A DNA stretch of 64,000 nt from Emiliania huxleyi CCMP1516 (GCF_000372725.1 NW_005196094.1:338658-402657), one strand, 5' to 3'; counted from the stretch's first letter, positions 21,936 to 32,194 are shown. A program made the numbers and translations. The notes: generated by a model from the letters alone, not told the origin.

Positions 21936-22334
21936 GCTGCTCAGGCGGCTGCTCAGGCCGCTCAGGCGGCCGCTCTCGGATGGTACAGATTGGTAAACGC
22001 TTGGTTCTACCCCCGCGGCGACTGGTATACCTTCTACTGGGATGGCAGCTCGGCCGACAAGGTCGCAAGGCGCGCTACCTACCCGACGCTCGAGCACGAC
22101 GACCACGACCCCGGCCCCCTCGCAGAGCGCATCAGGCGCGACAAGCGCGAGTTCTCCATTTTCGGCGCAGAGCGCATCAGGCGCGACAAGCGCGAGCGGT
22201 CCGACCGCTCCTCCGACGACTCCTCCTCCGACCGCGACTCATGCGGCACCGGCTCCACTAGCGAGGCGAATGACATATTCGACACCCTCGAAGACCATCT
22301 CGGCTACGGTTCCGACTCCGGCTCCGGCTGGTAG
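21936..22334 (+). CDS. hypothetical acidic protein, probable 3'-terminal exon
   Basis: The open frame begins right after a good splice-acceptor-like sequence (TTTACATCTTCTAG) and runs to the stop at 22334. It reads as a short Ala/Gln run, an aromatic segment (WFYPRGDWYTFYWDG) and a twice-repeated AERIRRDKRE motif, then an Asp/Ser-rich acidic tail. No in-frame ATG precedes it, so it would be a last exon of an unseen gene or a relic. No family is recognised. The internal motif repeat and balanced composition are the only reasons to call it. Confidence 0.3.
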   Translation, partial: AAQAAAQAAQAAALGWYRLVNAWFYPRGDWYTFYWDGSSADKVARRATYPTLEHDDHDPGPLAERIRRDKREFSIFGAERIRRDKRERSDRSSDDSSSDRDSCGTGSTSEANDIFDTLEDHLGYGSDSGSGW

Positions 22335-22419
22335 TCGACAAGCTGCCGAGCGCAATTGCAAATCACTCTGTGTGACACATTTCTTGTTGGCTTCTAAAAA
22401 TCTCTCTCTTCTAGGACTA

Positions 22420-22610
22420 CGAGCAGCTTCGCTCCCAAGGTGGCTGGTGACGCCTACGACTACTACCAGCGCGCTCGCAATCCGAGCAAAGTCTAGGGTT
22501 GCGGGCAGCACTGCTCACAAATCCGAGCAACATGCCTCCGATTGCGAGCAGTAGCGCTCGCAATCCTACATCTTGTATGTATGTAGGACTATGAGCGGCT
22601 GCGCTCACAA
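22420..22610. repeat. small hairpin array, left part
   Basis: Several short palindromes share the arms GATTGCGAGC and GCTCGCAATC around a 4-8-base loop. The clearest is near 22538-22565; degenerate ones lie near 22425-22450, 22475-22520 and 22588-22612. The same family continues at 23150-23365 on the other side of the MITE-like element. Confidence 0.7.
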
Positions 22611-22665
22611 TCGTACCAAAGATCCAAGGATTGCTGGCAGGCGCACAGGGGGCGCTCCCAGTCGC

Positions 22666-23136
22666 TTGGGCTTTCGCAGGTTTGCCTCTCGCACCCCGTC
22701 TCGCGTCTGTTTTCCTTTCCTTTTTTCTCTGCAACACCCTCTCTTTTCTTTCTTATTTTCCCGGGAAAACTGCGTGGAAATCGTCAAATTTTGGGCTCTG
22801 AGCCGAGTCTGAGGCTGGTTTGGGCCCAAAATCAGCCAAATTTTAGGCCCAAATCGGCAAAATGCCGGGAATTTCGCGGAGAACCCGTGTACATGTGCAT
22901 GCACCTGGAAATTACCCTGCGACCGCCTGGGTATTTTGTCGATTTCCTCAATTTTGCCTCAGATTTTGCCCCAGACCAGCTCTCGGACTCAGGGAAACTC
23001 GCGAGTTTCCAGAATGCTGAATGGAGCACCAAACACCCTCTGAGCTCTGTTTCCCCTGGAAATTTCCGGAAACGCAAAGTGCTGGGGACCCTCTGTTTTC
23101 CTTTTTGTTTGCCGGAAAAAACCTGCGAAAGCCCAA
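22666..23136. mobile_element. MITE-like element with terminal inverted repeats
   Basis: A 471-base non-coding unit is bounded by TTGGGCTTTCGCAGGTTT at the left (22666-22683) and its exact reverse complement at the right (23119-23136). The arms stay loosely complementary for a further 100-200 bases (TTTTCCTTTYYTTTTT-type and CTGAG-rich segments). There is no transposase, so if mobile it is non-autonomous. It is more A/T-rich than its surroundings. Target-site duplication is not clear. Confidence 0.6.
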
Positions 23137-23149
23137 CCAGTCGCTCCAG

Positions 23150-23365
23150 CCGCGAGCGCTTGTGAGCGCGCCGGGATGGTCTCCTCACAATCCAAACAGT
23201 CGCGATCCCACGTTGCGAGGGGACCCGCTCGCAATCCTAGTACCTAGAAGATGTGGGATTGCGAGCGTAGGCGCTCACAATCGCACAGAGATGCCACGAT
23301 TGCGAGGAGTGCTGCTCCCAATCCTTCGACTTCTAGGATTGAGAGCGAGGCTGCTCTCAATCCTA
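23150..23365. repeat. small hairpin array, right part
   Basis: At least three near-perfect stem-loops lie within 120 bases, near 23250, 23295 and 23338. The last has arms GGATTGAGAGC and GCTCTCAATCC. Arms share the theme GGATTGNGAGC, while the loop differs and changes in one arm are partly mirrored in the other. Confidence 0.75.
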
Positions 23366-23506
23366 GCCGTCTAGAAAAGAAGGTTCACCCTCACTGGACT
23401 TGATAAATTGGATTTTTCGTTGTGCTACATGACAACAACATGCACATGCACATGCACTCGTAGCCTTGCAACCACCTTTTTTTACTTTTCTTTGCTTCCT
23501 GGAACC

Positions 23507-23580
23507 CAAAAGAAAGAAAGAAAACAGACAACCAAGCGGAGGGATAGGAGGACGGCACGCCGCGACCGCACAGGGATTTT
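23507..23580 (+). repeat. dispersed module, copy 2
   Basis: AAAGAAAGAAAGAAAACAGA lead-in, then GCGGAGGGATAGGAGGACGG, CACGCCGC and CACAGGGATTTT. It lies about 140 bases before the ATG at 23717. Confidence 0.7.
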
Positions 23581-25009
23581 GACCGCGCAAGATATGAAGG
23601 GTGGCTAAGGGCTCTGCCCGCAAGGCGCCCGCGTCGCAGACGCGGTACCATTGACAAATCTGCAATTTACCCCCACACGAGCAAATAGCAAAATCCGAAT
23701 ACCGAGAAACCATGTGATGTGGGACGCAAGCCTTCAGCTAGCTGGTGCCAAGACATCGCACGACGGGAGCACTGCAACCACAGCGCCGGGGGCTATTGCA
23801 ACACATATGGAGAGCCTCCTGCGTGACCTCGGGGACGCGCGCGACGCCTGCAACAACCTGCCTTTTGACGATGCGCTGCGCGACAAGATAGCTACCGAAC
23901 TGGATCGCATCGAGGCTGCTCCGCCTCTCGAGCGCATGTTGGTGACGAAGCCGCCGATCAAGAGGTGGGCGGCATTGGTCAGTCGGCAGAAGGATCCGTC
24001 CATCAAGACGCGTCGTCAGGCTGCGCTCACCGCCATGCTGCGCGTCGTCGACCGCCTCCCCGCTCGGGGGCCAAGCCAAGGCGCTGCGTGCCCGAGTAGC
24101 CTTACCGTAGGAACCTTTCATGCTCCAAGGTGACGCAGCCAGCCCCATCCGCCCCCCTTGCACAGACTCTTCCCGCTTGACTGAAACCAGAGGGGTGAGG
24201 AACCACCCCGACCCAGTTAATGGCGCGTCGGGGCCAGCGCCTTCAAATGCGCCCCAACCCTCCTCTGCTGCCGCCTCATCCTGCGCTGCCACCGGTGTGA
24301 TCGATATCAACCCGGGGGACATACCGTCTGACCTCTTCGCGGACCTGCCCAATTTCGACGCTTCCGGCCTCGATGACCTGACGTTCTCCGAGCCGTACGA
24401 ACCGATTAAGCAGGCCTGGCTACCGCGGCGGCCCCAGCAGGACATGTCACCAACGCCGTTCTGCGTTCGGCGAGTGACGGATTTCATCTGCGACCCGGCG
24501 GCGCGGCAGCAGGTCGAGCGCTTCTTCGCAGAGTCGCGAGACGACTTGCTCAATATCCATCAGCACGGGGCAAATGCGGAGCGCCGGCGCCCGAGCACGG
24601 TGGTGGTCACGCAGGAGCAGCACTGCCCCTGGGCGCGCGGCCGCTACTTCGATTGCACGTTTAGCGCCTCCGAGTGCTGCGTCCCCCTCGACTTCCACGC
24701 GCCTTTCAAATCGCATCTGAACCTGGAGATGCTGAAGCGCGAGCTGGCGGACTACCCAGACCAACGGCTGCTCAGTAATCTCGTCGAGGGGGTCCGGATT
24801 GAGGCCGACGTGGAGCTCAACGCAGTGCTGGCAACTAGTGCCGCCCGCGCCTGGCGCGACCGCCTTCAAGCGCGGGCGGCCCGTGACTTTGCTCCATCAA
24901 ACGGGACAAGGCAAAAACACAGTTGCACAGATACATGCCGGCGGCGCGACTCCCCCCCGCAGATCGTCCTCAGTGGGGGAGACCGCGACACCGGTGACGG
25001 AGCGCAGTT

Positions 25010-25090
25010 GGGAGTGTCTTCGGCTCACGCCAGGGCGCTCGTTGCTCCTCCGTCTCTTTGTATCTTCCATACTGCGTTTATTCAGAAGAC
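25010..25090 (+). repeat. 81-base direct repeat, copy A
   Basis: Begins GGGAGTGTCTTCGGCTCACG and ends TTATTCAGAAGAC. It is identical base for base to 25387-25467. Directly after it lies a stem-loop with nested arms (AGAAGACG/CGTCTTCT outside and TCTTGCAC/GTGCAAGA inside). Confidence 0.85.
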
Positions 25091-25386
25091 GTATGGTTCT
25101 TGCACTTGTGCAAGATTGGGCGTCTTCTGCCGCAGTCCCTTTCATGGGAGGCCCCAGGGTGGGGGCCACCTCGAACCCCCGGCCAGGGATTCGAGCGGAG
25201 GGTGCCCCGGATTCATCTATCCGTTGGGCCCCGGCACCTATTTTAGAACTGATCACTTTGCGCAGCAACCGTCGGCCGCCGCTTTTTAGCTGGACGGCGG
25301 TACGCTGCGCCGTCGCTCTGTCGTGCACGCTCTCCTCGTTGTTGTGACCCACCCTGTCCCACCCGTGTGTGATCAGTGTCTACGGA

Positions 25387-25467
25387 GGGAGTGTCTTCGG
25401 CTCACGCCAGGGCGCTCGTTGCTCCTCCGTCTCTTTGTATCTTCCATACTGCGTTTATTCAGAAGAC
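25387..25467 (+). repeat. 81-base direct repeat, copy B
   Basis: Second identical copy of the unit at 25010-25090, 377 bases downstream. It probably marks the end of the retroelement remnant. Confidence 0.85.
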
Positions 25468-25578
25468 ACTTGGAGGTCGCACTTGGAGCACTTGGAGTGC
25501 AGTCATCAACCGCACATCCAGGGCCAGGGAGCTGAGGAGCGCACCCAGCGGGCCGGATGATGTCGCGGCGCCAATTCC

Positions 25579-26627
25579 GTTAGAGACGACTCTCTCTCTC
25601 CCAACTGTGAACAGTCGTTATCTGTATATGCGCAGCTATTCATAGCCGCGCCTGTTGTTTGTGTGTGTATCCGCGCTCTTGGCGCGATTACGAGACTGAC
25701 TAGTGTGTCGCACTAGTTGTACTTTTCGTAATAGTATTCCGCATTCATTGCGAGGGCGGACCACTCCTAGCGTGCAGACCGCGGGAGCTGGTGCCGCGGC
25801 CAGTGTAGACCTGGCCTGCGCTGTGACGCGCGCGCTCATCTTCAACGTGGAGCCGACTGAGGGGTAACTACGTAGCATGTCTAGCAACAACCGTGACAAA
25901 GACATGCCGTCCGTCATCCAATGGGATGGGACATCTGGCGATCCTTTCAAGGAGAGGAAAAGGGCAATTCTCGACACTGGTGCGGAGCGGACTGACGAAT
26001 CCGGCTCCAGCGTCGCGGATGTCTTCACTGGTGCGGACATGGGAGGAACCGCCGTCGGCGCTCCACCTCTGCCGGCTGGCGCTGCACAGCATTCGCAGAA
26101 GATGCAAGCCCTGTACCGCACCCGCCGCAAGCAGGCCTACGCCCTCCTGGTCAAGAACATTTAAAAGGGCAATTCTCGACACTGGTGCGGAGCGGACTAC
26201 ATGCTCAACGCCAGCAACGGCCCCGGCTTTGCTGTGACGCTCCAGGGGCAGGCTGCCCGGCTGTGGAGCAAGCTCGTCGCGACCGTCGGCAAGGCGTGAG
26301 TCATCACCCCTTCGCCGAAGACGCGCGAGTCGTCCGAGATAGTTGCCGATGCAACTAGGGGGGAGCGTTAGAGACGACTCTCTCTCTCCCAACTGTGAAC
26401 AGTCGTTATCTGTATATGCGCAGCTATTCATAGCCGCGCCTGTTGTTTGTGTGTGTATCCGCGCTCTTGGCGCGATTACGAGACTGACTAGTGTGTCGCA
26501 CTAGTTGTACTTTTCGTAATAGTATTCCGCATTCATTGCGAGGGCGGACCACTCCTAGCGTGCAGACCGCGGGAGCTGGTGCCGCGGCCAGTGTAGACCT
26601 GGCCTGCGCTGTGACGCGCGCGCTCAT
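25579..26627 (+). mobile_element. miniature LTR retrotransposon (TRIM-like)
   Basis: Two 261-base direct repeats, 25579-25839 and 26367-26627, are identical in my reading and flank a 527-base interior. A purine-rich tract (ACTAGGGGGGAG) stands directly before the right repeat, as expected of a polypurine tract. The interior has a small gag-like reading around 25877-26164 (SVIQWDGTSGDPFKERKR, then a basic RTRRKQAYALLVK segment), resembling the N-terminus of Ty1/copia gag. No protease, integrase or reverse transcriptase is present, so it would depend on a full-size relative. Identical ends suggest a recent insertion. No clear target-site duplication is seen. Confidence 0.7.
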
Positions 26628-26795
26628 GAAAGAAAGAAAGAAAACAGACAACCCAAGGGAGGGATGGGAGGACGGCACGCCGCCACCACACAGGGATTTT
26701 AAGGAGAGGTGTGTGGTGCGCTATCCGTCGCCCACCCTAGGGAGTCTGCCTCTTCCTATCTCTCTTCGCAGTCTCTCGCCGATTCTCGCTGCAAC
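26628..26795 (+). repeat. dispersed module, copy 3 (long form)
   Basis: Starts exactly at the end of the right LTR with AAAGAAAGAAAGAAAACAGA, then CAAGGGAGGGATGGGAGGAC, CACGCCGC and CACAGGGATTTT. It then continues about 90 bases (TTCCTATCTCTCTTCGCAGT and CTCGCCGATTCTCGCTGCA), a tail shared with the copy at 48677. It ends about 260 bases before the ABHD17-like start codon. Confidence 0.75.
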
Positions 26796-27056
26796 CTTCA
26801 TGCCACCTCGCGGTCGTCCCACCCTCGTCGTTCTCTCCCTTGTCACTTCCTCCTCTGACGCGTTGTTCTCTTCTGCCTCGTCCTGCGACGCCGCCACCTG
26901 CCGGTCCCTTGTTCTCGCGGCTTCTTTCGCCTGCTCATCTTCAACGAATTCAAAGCGGCAAAATTCTTATCGTCGAACTTGGAGCGAGCAAGGACGACAG
27001 CTTTAGAGCCACAGGCGCCCCTCCTTCCACTCCGCCGCCGTGGCAGACTGCTAGTC

Positions 27057-28202
27057 ATGGGCTGTGTCATGAGCACCGCGATCGGCTGCCTGCTCTGCAA
27101 TAATCGCTGTTCGATCGACCGCGTCGTCTCGCAGTTTGCTTTCTTCCCGCCGTCGCCCGCGTCGTACACGATGGAGGCGCACGAGGGCAAGCTGCGGATC
27201 CGCTTCTGCGACCCCGAGATGGCGGCGGCGCACGAAAACCTGCAGCGGAACGCAGCCGGCGGCGCCGTGCGCGTCGATTGCGCGCGCGTCGAGACGTCGC
27301 GCGGCTCGAGCGTCGCGCTGCTCCACTTTGTCCACCCCGCCGCGCGCGCGACGCTGCTCTGGTCGCACGGCAACGCGATGGACATTGGTGAGATGTACTT
27401 CTTCCTGCTGGGGCTCGCGGCGCAGATGGGCGTCTCGGTCCGCGCCCCGCCGCCGCACGCCCTCGCCCCGCCCCGCCTCGCCGCGCCGCCGCCCGCCCTC
27501 GCCCCGCCCTCCTCTTCCTTCCTCGTCACCATCTCCCGCCCTCGCCATATGTCTCCCGCCCCTCCTCCGCAGGTGCTCGCGTACGACTACTCGGGCTACG
27601 GCGCCTCGAGCGGCGCGCCGTCGGAGGCCAACTGCTACGCCGACATCCAGGCTGCGCACGACTACCTGCGCTCGCGCGGCGTCGACTCGTCCTCTCTGCT
27701 GCTGTACGGCCAGTCGGTCGGCTCTGCGCCGTCGCTCTGGCTGGCGGCGCGGTGCGCCGTCGCGGGGGTGGTCCTGCACACGCCGCTCATGTCGGGGCTG
27801 CGCGTTCTCATCCCGCCGCACGGGGGCTGCTGCTCGCTCAGCGGCTGCTGCAACCCCGTCTGCGTGTACAGCCTGTGCGACCCCTTCCCAAACCTGGCGC
27901 GCATCAAAAAGGTGCGCAGCCCGGTGCTGCTGCTACACGGCACGCACGACAGCACGGTGGACAAGTCGCACACGGACGGGCTGTACGCGCGCGTCCCGCA
28001 GCAGCACCGGAGGCCGCCGTACATCGTCCCGGGCGCCAACCACGACAACCTCGTCGAGGCGAACCCTGACGGCTACTTTGACGCGCTCGAGGCCTTCCTC
28101 AGCGAGGCGGTGGCGCAGGGGCGCGGCGCCGGGCGGGGCGCGCCGAGCGGCGCGGAGGCGCCGCTCGCGCCGGTGCCGACGAGCCCGATGGCCCGCAGCT
28201 GA
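27057..28202 (+). CDS. ABHD17-like alpha/beta hydrolase (protein depalmitoylase family)
   Basis: From ATG 27057 the protein begins MGCVMSTAIGCLLCNNRC: Gly2 could be myristoylated and the Cys cluster palmitoylated, matching the Cys-rich membrane-anchoring N-terminus of ABHD17 enzymes that remove palmitate from proteins. The catalytic core has LLWSHGNAMDIGEM, the oxyanion segment YDYSGYGASSG, the nucleophile elbow LYGQSVGSAPS, the acid in LLLHGTHDSTVD and the histidine in PGANHDNLVE. A Pro/Ala-rich insert between VSV and LAYDYSGYG is best read as a 135-base intron (27438-27572, GT...CCGCAG); its length is a multiple of three, so the frame stays open if retained. Between the elbow and the acid lies a Cys-rich loop (GGCCSLSGCCNPVC) that is unusual for the family. 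The C-terminal 35 residues are low-complexity. Confidence 0.85.
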   Translation: MGCVMSTAIGCLLCNNRCSIDRVVSQFAFFPPSPASYTMEAHEGKLRIRFCDPEMAAAHENLQRNAAGGAVRVDCARVETSRGSSVALLHFVHPAARATLLWSHGNAMDIGEMYFFLLGLAAQMGVSVRAPPPHALAPPRLAAPPPALAPPSSSFLVTISRPRHMSPAPPPQVLAYDYSGYGASSGAPSEANCYADIQAAHDYLRSRGVDSSSLLLYGQSVGSAPSLWLAARCAVAGVVLHTPLMSGLRVLIPPHGGCCSLSGCCNPVCVYSLCDPFPNLARIKKVRSPVLLLHGTHDSTVDKSHTDGLYARVPQQHRRPPYIVPGANHDNLVEANPDGYFDALEAFLSEAVAQGRGAGRGAPSGAEAPLAPVPTSPMARS

Positions 28203-29004
28203 GCCGCCGCCTCCCCGCCGTGGCGTGGGGCTGCTGGCGAGCTGGCGCGAGCGCGCCGGGATCGCGCCAGGGCCGTAGCCAGGGCCGTAGCCAGGGCCCG
28301 GGTCACAGCCGCGGGGTCGGCGCCGGCGCGGCGACCGCCACGGCCCACGCCGGGCCCAGTTTTGTATCTTCTGGCCGCGCAGTCTCCGATTGGGTCGGGG
28401 CTGCCTCTTCGCCATCGGGTCGCCCCTCTCTGAACTGTCCCCACCTCTCGGCATGTGTGGTGTGCGTCTCAGAGCGAGCGAGAGGGTCAAATCGAGAGAG
28501 GCGGGCCGTGGGGCCGAGTCAGAGAGAGTGGACGCGTGTGAGAGACCGTGTGTGGCGTGTGGGTTACGATACACGACAAGACGTCGCGAGCGTGGCAGTT
28601 TGGGACACGCATTCGCCCCACGAGTTGCATTCCGCTTAACATGTGCATGTGCATGCACACCGCACACGGCACGCGGGGGCGCGGCTCGTCTGAGAACTCG
28701 CCCGCTCGCTCTCTCCGCGCTGAACTCTATACTCGTTACACGTTAGCACTACTCCGGCTGTCCGGCTACCAAAGACCCTGAGGTACGTCGTACGAAAATA
28801 AGTAAATAAAACGGACACCTCTACTGTGAGATGGGTAAAAAGGAACAGGTCCCCGCCCTTGCGATGTTTGTGCAGGGTTCTTTGTGGGTGTGGTCGGCGA
28901 CTAGCCGGGGTCGTCCTCCCGATGGGGGACTAGCACTAGCCGTCTTCCACATGGTCCCTCGGGTCCCTGCTGCTCCTATTTACACACGTTGAGTAATGGA
29001 AATA
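28203..29004. other. gene-free stretch
   Basis: About 800 bases between the hydrolase gene and the DNA transposon. It includes short direct repeats of CAGGGCCGTAGC (28268-28300). No gene is seen. Confidence 0.5.
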
Positions 29005-30422
29005 TCTAGTCTTTTTTAGAGATTGAGAGCTTAAAGATTTGAAAGACTCCACTCGGGTCTACACACTACAGTGCTACCCAGCGAGATTTGAGACCAGAGA
29101 CTTGGAGAATGAGATTTCCCACACCAAAAGGAATCTGCGGTCCGAGTTCGCTCGAGATCCAAGATTTGAGACTGAAGATTTGGACGGGGCCTTCCAACCT
29201 AGAGATTTGAGAGCTGAGATTTGGAGATTTGCGGTATGAATACTGACAAGAGCCTCGAAGCTTCTAGAAGGGTTGGGTGGGTTTGACACCTGCAGGGAGA
29301 TTGAGGTCTGAGGTCTGAGATTTGAGATTGAGATTTGAGATTGAGATTTGGGGCCCGGGGAGCCTGCGGCGCCATTTTAATCTGCGCTCCTCTTTGTGGC
29401 CTGCGGCGCCTGGCTTGAGCTTGGAAGTGTAAATGAGTCCGCCAGGGCGGTCTGCAAACACGGAGCGCGCTGCGCGCGCGGTCTACGCCGAATTAGATGA
29501 AAGGCTTTAGCTGATATGCCGCGAACGAGGATATGCAAACAGGAACGAGGACATTGCAAACCGGAGTACTGTATAGGGATAGGGGCGGGGCTACCAGTAG
29601 ATGGCTAGTACACAGAGGGGTCAAACGAACAGAGCATGCACGAAAGGGTATTACACAAGCGGAGGAGCGTCCACGCGAGCCAGGCGTGGGACAGCGGCTT
29701 CTGCAAAGGCTCGACCAGCCGCTGCGGCGGCTCGTCGGCAAAGGTCGTCCACTCCTTGGCGTACGGCTCAAAGCCGGTGTGCGAGTGGAGCATCTGCGTG
29801 TCGAGGCGCCACAGCATCTCGCCCTCAAAGATGATGTCTCGCGACAGCTGGACGTACTTGCGAGTCCGATCCATCGCGCCGTCATATACGGCACCTGCTT
29901 GCCCTGAGCCAGCCGAGTTGACTCCTCGGCATATGAGAGGTTGTGCTTGGCGCGGCAATTTGGGCAGCGCTTGCAGTAGAGGAGCCCGAGATGGGCGCCG
30001 TCGGGCGGCGCACAGAAGCATGTTGTCAGTCTCAATCTCAAATCTCGAGTCACGCTGCCCTGGATAGCTGGATTTCGGGTGCCCAAGCGATGTTTTTCGA
30101 ACGATGGCAGATAAAGGCGTTGGAAGGTCGAGGAAGTTCACAGCATTCTGATAGAAAACGGAATCTCTCTTGCTTGCAGTCTTCTCAGTCTCTCCCACCC
30201 CTGATCGAAATCGTCAAACTCCCAAGCGAAAGGGAATCTTGCCATTTGAGATCTCACGCGTTTCCTCTAGAAACTCACACCGAGCGACGGGAAGACTGAG
30301 ATTTCGTGGCTGAAGTCTCGACGAAGATTTGGGAGATCTCAAGGGCGGGACTATAGAGTCTGTGACAGATCTGCCCTGAAATCTTCAGGTCTCACTCCTC
30401 TCAATCTCTAAGAAAGACTAGA
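29005..30422 (-). mobile_element. KDZ/Zisupton-like DNA transposon, non-autonomous
   Basis: Bounded by inverted ends: TCTAGTCTTTTTTAGAGATT at 29005 and the complement of its counterpart at 30403-30422, agreeing at all but one of about 25 positions. Inside, minus-strand readings at about 30010-29880 (CPNCRAKHNLSYAEE, a Cys cluster) and 29880-29690 (TRKYVQLSRDIIFEGEMLWR, LHSHTGFEPYAKEW) match the CxC-type cysteine cluster and adjoining region associated with KDZ transposases. The two stretches are in different frames and the DDE catalytic core is absent, so this is an internally deleted copy. Subterminal repeats of GAGATTTGAGATT lie near 29310-29350 and motifs such as GGTCTGAGG recur. No target duplication could be confirmed. 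Confidence 0.6.
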
Positions 30423-30446
30423 GATTCCATGACTGCACACGTTGCG

Positions 30447-30998
30447 TCACAATGGCTCCGCCACGAACTCGCCCACCCTCCTGCCGAGGCCGGTGCTGAG
30501 GCTTCCCTCGAGCCGCCGACCGGGCCCTCCCTCCGCGTCCACTGCCCCCGTGAAGTAGAGCACGTCCCACTCGCCGCCTGAGACGTCGACCGAGAAGCGG
30601 ACGAGCACCGTCGACGCGCCCTTTTCGCGCTGCCTATACGTCCACGGGGCGACCCCCGTGCCCAGCAGCTCGCCCGCCTCCGAGCGCAGCTCCACGTCGC
30701 CGTCGCGCAGCAGGCTCAGCGTGCCCGCCGGGCCGTCGGTGCAGCGGAGCCTCCAGCGGCCGACGAAGGCGTTGGCGCCCTGGAGCCGCTCGAAGCGGCC
30801 GACGAGCGGCAGGCCACCCGCGCCAGCAGAGGCGAGGTCGGCGCGAGCGCGCTCTGGCCGGCCGAGGGACAGCGCCCCGCCGAACGCGAAGCCGCACGCT
30901 CGCCGCGTCGCCCGCAGGGCCGGCGCCGTGCGTGGCGAGCGCCGCGCCGCCCCGCGGCGGCGCGGCGCCGGCCGGCCGCTTTCAAGCGTGGCGCCCGA

Positions 30999-31047
<49 letters not shown>

Positions 31048-31982
31048 AGCATGGCCGCCAGCCGCTCGCCGCGCTGCGCGTCCTCGAGGAAGCTCCACGC
31101 CAGCACGCGCATCGCCTTGTTGCCGGTCGCGACGCCGAGCTGCTCCACGCGCGCCGGCGAGGCCCTGGAGAGCTCCGCGAGCAGCTTGGGCAGCGAGCGG
31201 CCGCTCGAGACGAGCGAGGTGAACCAGAGCGCGGCGTGCGGCGCGCGGGCGCTCTCGCGGACCAGCGCCGTCACGAAGCGCCGCTCGCCGCCGGGGCACC
31301 ACAGCTCGCCGTCGCTGCCGCCAAAGGAGCGAGCGCCGCCGAGGCCCCCCGCGGCGCGGCCCTTCCGCAGGCCCTTCCACTTGCGCGCGGCGGCGGCGGC
31401 CTCCTCGGCGGCCGACGAGTAGAAGGGCGGGTTGCAGAGCGTAAAGGCGACGCGGCCGTCGAGCGGCCCGAGCACGCCCGCCAGCACGCGCTCGCCGCGC
31501 GGCTGCAGCCGCAGCTCCACGGGCGTGCGGCTGGCGCGCGCGATGGCGGACGCCGACGAGATGGATCTCTCGTCGACGTCGCTCGCGACAAAGGACCAGC
31601 CGTACTCTGCGTGGCCGAGGAGCGGGTAGATGCACGAGGCGCCCACGCCGATGTCGAGGCCGCGGACGGCGGGGCCGCGCGGCACGCCGCCGCCGTTGTC
31701 GGCCGCGAGCAGGTCGGCGATCACGTGCAGGTAGTCTGCGCGGCCGGGGACCGCGGGGCACAGGCGGCCGTCGGGCAGCGCAAAGCCGCGGATCCCGTAA
31801 TCGACGGCAATGAGGGCCGCGTTGAGCGCCCCGACGGCTCCGGGACGGGCAAAGTCGATGGTGGCGCGAGCGCGAGGGCCGCTCGCGGGTATCACGTGCT
31901 CTCGCAGCGAGGGAAACGAGCGCGCCAGGCGCTCGATGTCGTAGCCGGCCGCGTGGCGGTTGCGGGCGTGGAGCCGGCCGGC
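30447..31982 (-). CDS. METTL16/RlmF-type N6-adenine RNA methyltransferase
   Basis: The N-terminal reading includes LHARNRHAAGYDIERLARSFPSL, then TIDFARPGAVGALNAALI and CPAVPGRADYLH, which is the diagnostic front of the RlmF/METTL16 family. The SAM-binding motif is LDIGVGASCIYPLLG and the catalytic motif is NPPFYSS. RlmF methylates an adenine of 23S rRNA; METTL16 methylates U6 snRNA and MAT2A mRNA at N6. A poly-Gly run separates the catalytic domain from a C-terminal region (about 31000-30447) with GRFERLQGANAFVGRWRL and an ELLGTGVAPWTYRQ strand, possibly a beta-barrel-like extra domain. No in-frame ATG lies between the conserved front and the upstream stop near 32150, so the first exon is missing from this call; 31982 is where conserved sequence begins. 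Confidence 0.75.
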
Positions 31983-32194
31983 GAGCGGCGCGGCGGGGAG
32001 AGGGGAGAGGAGGAGGAGGATGACTCTGATGGTAGCTGATGGTCCACGCCCTGGGCGTGAAGGGGCGAACGCGATTGCGAGAGCGGTCGGGCTAGCGCGA
32101 GTTGTGTGACAGTTCGTTGTGAAGAGTGAGTGGGCACGCCACCCAAGAGCCTACCTACCTAAGAGCCTGGTACAGAGCGGGGGCTGACCACGGA

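Larger units (their letters stand above)
23717..25467 (+). mobile_element. retroelement remnant, possibly tyrosine-recombinase (DIRS/Ngaro-like) type
   Basis: Two overlapping coding stretches (about 23717-24133 and 24120-24900) read like the front of a retroelement polyprotein. The second contains SHLNLEMLKRELADYPDQ followed by LVEGVRIEAD, wording typical of sequence just before the reverse transcriptase of DIRS/Ngaro-like elements in algae and fungi. Beyond it are two identical 81-base direct repeats (25010-25090 and 25387-25467) enclosing a stem-loop, as in the split direct repeats of this class. The element is broken and the reverse transcriptase and recombinase domains are missing. The family call rests on short matches and layout. 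Confidence 0.4.
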
